Shown here one piece after another: positions 50,479 through 52,561 of a DNA stretch of 52,561 nt. How positions within the stretch are numbered: the stretch's first letter is position 1; every line of letters begins with the position of its first letter. A program made the position numbers and the translations under genes. Below the pieces are notes generated by a model that ran no database searches, was not told where the DNA came from, and saw only the letters and a program-made list of their open reading frames with translations. Origin of the DNA: an uncultured Prevotellaceae bacterium (GTDB lineage: Bacteria > Bacteroidota > Bacteroidia > Bacteroidales > Bacteroidaceae); NCBI GenBank assembly GCA_900316475.1, contig ONDA01000022.1, positions 1-52,561 of the forward strand, in the 5' to 3' direction.

Positions 50479-50994
50479 ATGAAACGGTTATTGGTATCGA
50501 TAGTTTGTCTGTGTTCAGTCTTGTGTCTTTCGGCACAGGACAGCACGCCGACGTTTAAGATTGGCTATTTCAGCTACGAACAGGTGCTGAGGGCAATGCC
50601 CGGTTACAGCGTGGCACTGCAGAAGCTCAGCGAGCTGAGGGCGCAGTACGATGCAGAGATGCAGCGTGTGGAGCAGGACTTCAACACGAAGTATGAGGAG
50701 TTCCTGGAGGGTCAGCGTGAGTTTCCGGAGACCATCCTGCGCAAGCGCCAGACGGAGCTGAAGGAACTTCTGGAGCGTAACATCGCCTTCAAGAACGAGA
50801 GCCGCCGCCAGCTGGAGACGGCTGAGGCCGAGATGATGACACCGCTGAAGGAGCGGCTCAACGAGGTGCTGAACAGCTTAGGTCTTGAGCACGGTTTCGC
50901 CGTGATTGTCAATACCGATGCCAATGCTACTCCCTTTGTCCATCCGCTGATGGGCGAGGATATCAACCAGATGATAGCAGATGCTCTCAAGTAA
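50479..50994 (+). CDS. OmpH/Skp-family periplasmic chaperone 3
   Basis: 171 residues. Signal peptide ends CLSA before Gln. KIGYFSYEQVLRAMPGYSVA, two long charged helices (FNTKYEEFLEGQREFPETIL; ERNIAFKNESRRQLETAEAE), and a C-terminal strand (GFAVIVNTDANATPFVHP). Paralogue of the two OmpH genes at 33.1 and 33.7 kb. It overlaps murI by 14 nt, as in Bacteroidales genomes where the ompH genes and murI form one block behind bamA. The 16-kb separation from its paralogues is the mark of the island. Confidence 0.92.
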   Translation: MKRLLVSIVCLCSVLCLSAQDSTPTFKIGYFSYEQVLRAMPGYSVALQKLSELRAQYDAEMQRVEQDFNTKYEEFLEGQREFPETILRKRQTELKELLERNIAFKNESRRQLETAEAEMMTPLKERLNEVLNSLGLEHGFAVIVNTDANATPFVHPLMGEDINQMIADALK

Positions 50995-51814
50995 GCCGGG
51001 GCCTATCGGCATCTTCGACAGCGGCTATGGCGGACTGACCATCCTGCACGGCATCCGCCAGTTGCTTCCCGAGTACGACTACCTGTACCTCGGCGACAAT
51101 GCCCGTGCGCCGTACGGTCCGCGTTCCTTCGATGTCGTCTATGAGTTTACGCGCCAGGCCGTGCAGCGACTCTTCGAGAAGGGGTGCCATCTGGTCATCC
51201 TCGGCTGTAACACGGCGTCGGCCAAGGCCCTGCGCACCATCCAGCAGAACGACCTGCCAGGATGGGATCCCGACCGCCGCGTCCTTGGCGTCATCCGCCC
51301 TACGGCCGAGGTGATAGGTTCGCTGACCAAGAGCCGCCATGTAGGCATTCTGGCTACTGAGGGTACCATCAAGAGCGAGAGCTACAACATGGAAATCCAG
51401 AAGCTGTTCCCCGACATCGTCGTCAGCGGTGTCGCCTGTCCTTTCTGGGTGCCGCTGGTAGAGTACAACGAGGCCGACTCCCCCGGTGCCGACTATTTCG
51501 TGAAGAAGCGCATCGACCAGCTGATGCATCTCGACCCTCAGATTGACGCCATCATCCTTGGCTGCACGCACTACCCGCTGCTGATGCCGAAAATCCTGAA
51601 GTACCTGCCCGACGGCGTCCGCGTCGTGCCTCAGGGCGAGTATGTGGCCAACAGTCTGAAGGACTATTTCCGGCGTAACACCGCCCTTGAGCAGAAATGC
51701 TCGAAGGGGCACACCGTGCGTTACCTGACCACGGAAAATCCCGACAAGTTCAAGGAGCAGGCGCAGGTTTTCCTGCATGAACCCGTTGAGGTAGAGAACA
51801 TCACGCTGGGGTAA
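50981..51814 (+). CDS. murI: glutamate racemase
   Basis: 277 residues. Supplies D-glutamate for peptidoglycan. Family motifs: GIFDSGYGGLTILHGIRQLL, YLGDNARAPYG, catalytic Cys in GCNTASAKAL and in GCTHYPLLMPK. The ATG at 50981 overlaps the end of ompH3, so translation is coupled. No terminator with a strong hairpin follows at once; a T-rich tract lies at 51827-51838. Confidence 0.95.
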   Translation: MLSSKPGPIGIFDSGYGGLTILHGIRQLLPEYDYLYLGDNARAPYGPRSFDVVYEFTRQAVQRLFEKGCHLVILGCNTASAKALRTIQQNDLPGWDPDRRVLGVIRPTAEVIGSLTKSRHVGILATEGTIKSESYNMEIQKLFPDIVVSGVACPFWVPLVEYNEADSPGADYFVKKRIDQLMHLDPQIDAIILGCTHYPLLMPKILKYLPDGVRVVPQGEYVANSLKDYFRRNTALEQKCSKGHTVRYLTTENPDKFKEQAQVFLHEPVEVENITLG

Positions 51815-52129
51815 CTGTACTATATTTTTCTTTTTGTCGTCTTGTCGTCACTTCCAGCCTATCACACTGAAAAAGAGCAAGTTATGGCGTGACGACAAAA
51901 TGCAGGGTGACGACAACTCCGGCCATCACTCTCGCGCCGCGAAAAAATCTTCTTGCGCCGCAATAAATTTCTCTTGCGCCGCGAAATTTTTCTCTCGCGC
52001 CCGCTGGTTGTGAGCAAAATACATAGTGTGTCGACACGGTACCGTTTGTCGTCACTCCGTAAACTGCTGTGTATAAGGTAGTTATGGCAATAGTGACGAC
52101 AAAACGACAAATAAAAAAATAGAGAATAG
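51815..52129. other. repeat-rich non-coding region after murI
   Basis: No credible gene. It holds five copies of GTGACGACAA in both orientations (51842-51851, 51889-51898, 51907-51916, 52046-52055, 52093-52102), a block of 21-bp repeats (51931-52007), and two adjacent palindromes, GTGTCGACAC (52028-52037) and CGGTACCG (52037-52044). Confidence 0.6.
51931..52007. repeat. 21-bp tandem repeats, three and a half copies
   Basis: Units 51931-51951, 51952-51972, 51973-51993 and a partial at 51994-52007, consensus CTYGCGCCGCRAWAAWTTYT plus one T. Same unit length as the block at 50221 but a different sequence. Confidence 0.85.
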
Positions 52130-52204
52130 AGAATAAGAGCAATACTGGCGTCCCATTACACCAAGTACACAGGTTTGACGGCCGATGAGATAGCGCGTCT
52201 GTAG
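52130..52204 (+). pseudogene. 3' remnant of a PD-(D/E)XK (Rpn-type) transposase-family gene
   Basis: An open frame of 24 codons ends YTKYTGLTADEIARL-stop. This ending resembles the C-terminus (GLSxEEIxxL) of the PD-(D/E)XK/Rpn recombination-promoting family common in Prevotella. There is an in-frame stop directly upstream and no start, so only the tail of a gene remains. The match is by memory of the motif and is not strong. Confidence 0.35.
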
Positions 52205-52226
52205 CACTATTGGTTTTTGACCAAAA

Positions 52227-52262
52227 GGCGGGAAATTTGCGACGCTTCGCAAATTTCCCGCC
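52227..52262. terminator. 15-bp perfect hairpin
   Basis: GGCGGGAAATTTGCG-ACGCTT-CGCAAATTTCCCGCC, followed by TATTTCTTTG. It stands between the transposase remnant and the next promoter and should end any transcript from the left. Confidence 0.85.
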
Positions 52263-52268
52263 TATTTC

Positions 52269-52300
52269 TTTGTCTGTTCAAAAAAAAGTTTGTATCTTTG
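52269..52300 (+). promoter_or_regulatory. promoter with no clear gene in the window
   Basis: TTTG (52269-52272), 20-nt spacer, TATCTTTG (52293-52300). Downstream to the window end (52561) only tiny frames occur; a hairpin ATGCGTAGAC/GTCTGCGTAT (two G-U pairs) lies at about 52446-52468. A small RNA, or a gene starting beyond the window, is possible. Confidence 0.7.
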
Positions 52301-52561
52301 TGCCGTGCTTACTATAAGCATGGCTCTAACATCACCGAACTAGCACCTCGAAGATATTCCGAGCCAGATAAAAATCCAGAGATGAGCGTGTGCGCTATGC
52401 GCAGACGTTTCCATGACTGGATTGGGCTGTGCTAGGCCTTGGTGATGCGTAGACAATGTCTGCGTATTCTATGCTAAAATCCAAACGTTTTTCGTTGTTT
52501 AACTAAAAATTAACACACAAAGCAAAATCCTTTACATTCTCCTTCTTGTTACTGTTTGGAT

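Overview
The window looks like chromosomal DNA of a Bacteroidales bacterium, most likely Prevotella or a close relative. Nearly every intergenic region carries the Bacteroidetes promoter signature: a -7 box TAnnTTTG, often with TTTG about 20 nt upstream. Secreted proteins repeatedly show Ala-Gln at the predicted signal peptidase I site. The gene set (DUF4294, gliding/T9SS-style C-terminal domains, multi-copy OmpH next to bamA, KorAB, ATP-dependent PckA) fits Bacteroidales. No rRNA, tRNA, CRISPR array or intact insertion sequence was seen.

Layout. 0-2.6 kb: a small accessory strip with two type II toxin-antitoxin pairs (higBA-like and yafQ-like), gene remnants and several palindromic repeats. 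2.6-7.1 kb: korAB (2-oxoacid:ferredoxin oxidoreductase) interrupted by a GxxExxY gene flanked by inverted repeats, then a sirtuin. 7.3-11.4 kb: two small loci of secreted proteins, one including an 807-residue protein with a clan CD-like peptidase region and a FISUMP-like C-terminus. 11.5-18.9 kb: three tandem FKBP-type isomerases, an Lrp/AsnC regulator, a C26 amidotransferase/M19 dipeptidase fusion, an AAA ATPase and a glutaminyl-cyclase-like M28 lipoprotein. 18.9-27.2 kb: DUF4294 protein, helix-hairpin-helix protein, glycosyltransferase, SLC13-type transporter, upp and pckA. 27.4-34.2 kb: a microprotein gene, a lipoprotein, an outer-membrane protein, uppS, bamA and two ompH genes. 34.3-49.8 kb: a visibly AT-rich island. 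50.5-51.8 kb: a third ompH and murI. The last 0.75 kb is repeat-rich and apparently non-coding.

The most interesting part is the island. A truncated vapBC pair is followed by ten closely spaced genes on the minus strand (49415 down to 35029), read from one good promoter at 49805-49836 through a leader of about 380 nt that can fold extensively. In transcription order they encode an Hsp70/actin-fold (ASKHA) ATPase, a two-helix membrane protein, a 1725-residue fusion of an FtsW/RodA-type SEDS polymerase with a class B penicillin-binding protein, a small anchored protein, a TerD-like protein with a basic tail, a second TerD protein, a membrane-anchored protein ending in a CW_7 (Cpl-7) peptidoglycan-binding-like domain, a secreted Cys/His protein, a two-helix microprotein and a PMCA-type Ca2+ ATPase. 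The second TerD protein and the CW_7 protein share an N-terminal NIFxxxDFEK motif. My inference is a trans-envelope system linking Ca2+/Ter-type stress sensing in the cytoplasm to a dedicated peptidoglycan polymerase/cross-linker. The island sits between ompH copies of an otherwise continuous bamA-ompH-ompH/ompH-murI envelope locus.

A second theme is palindromic repeats that have entered genes: in frame in korA, across the uppS/bamA junction, and as low-complexity repeats inside the C26/M19 fusion.
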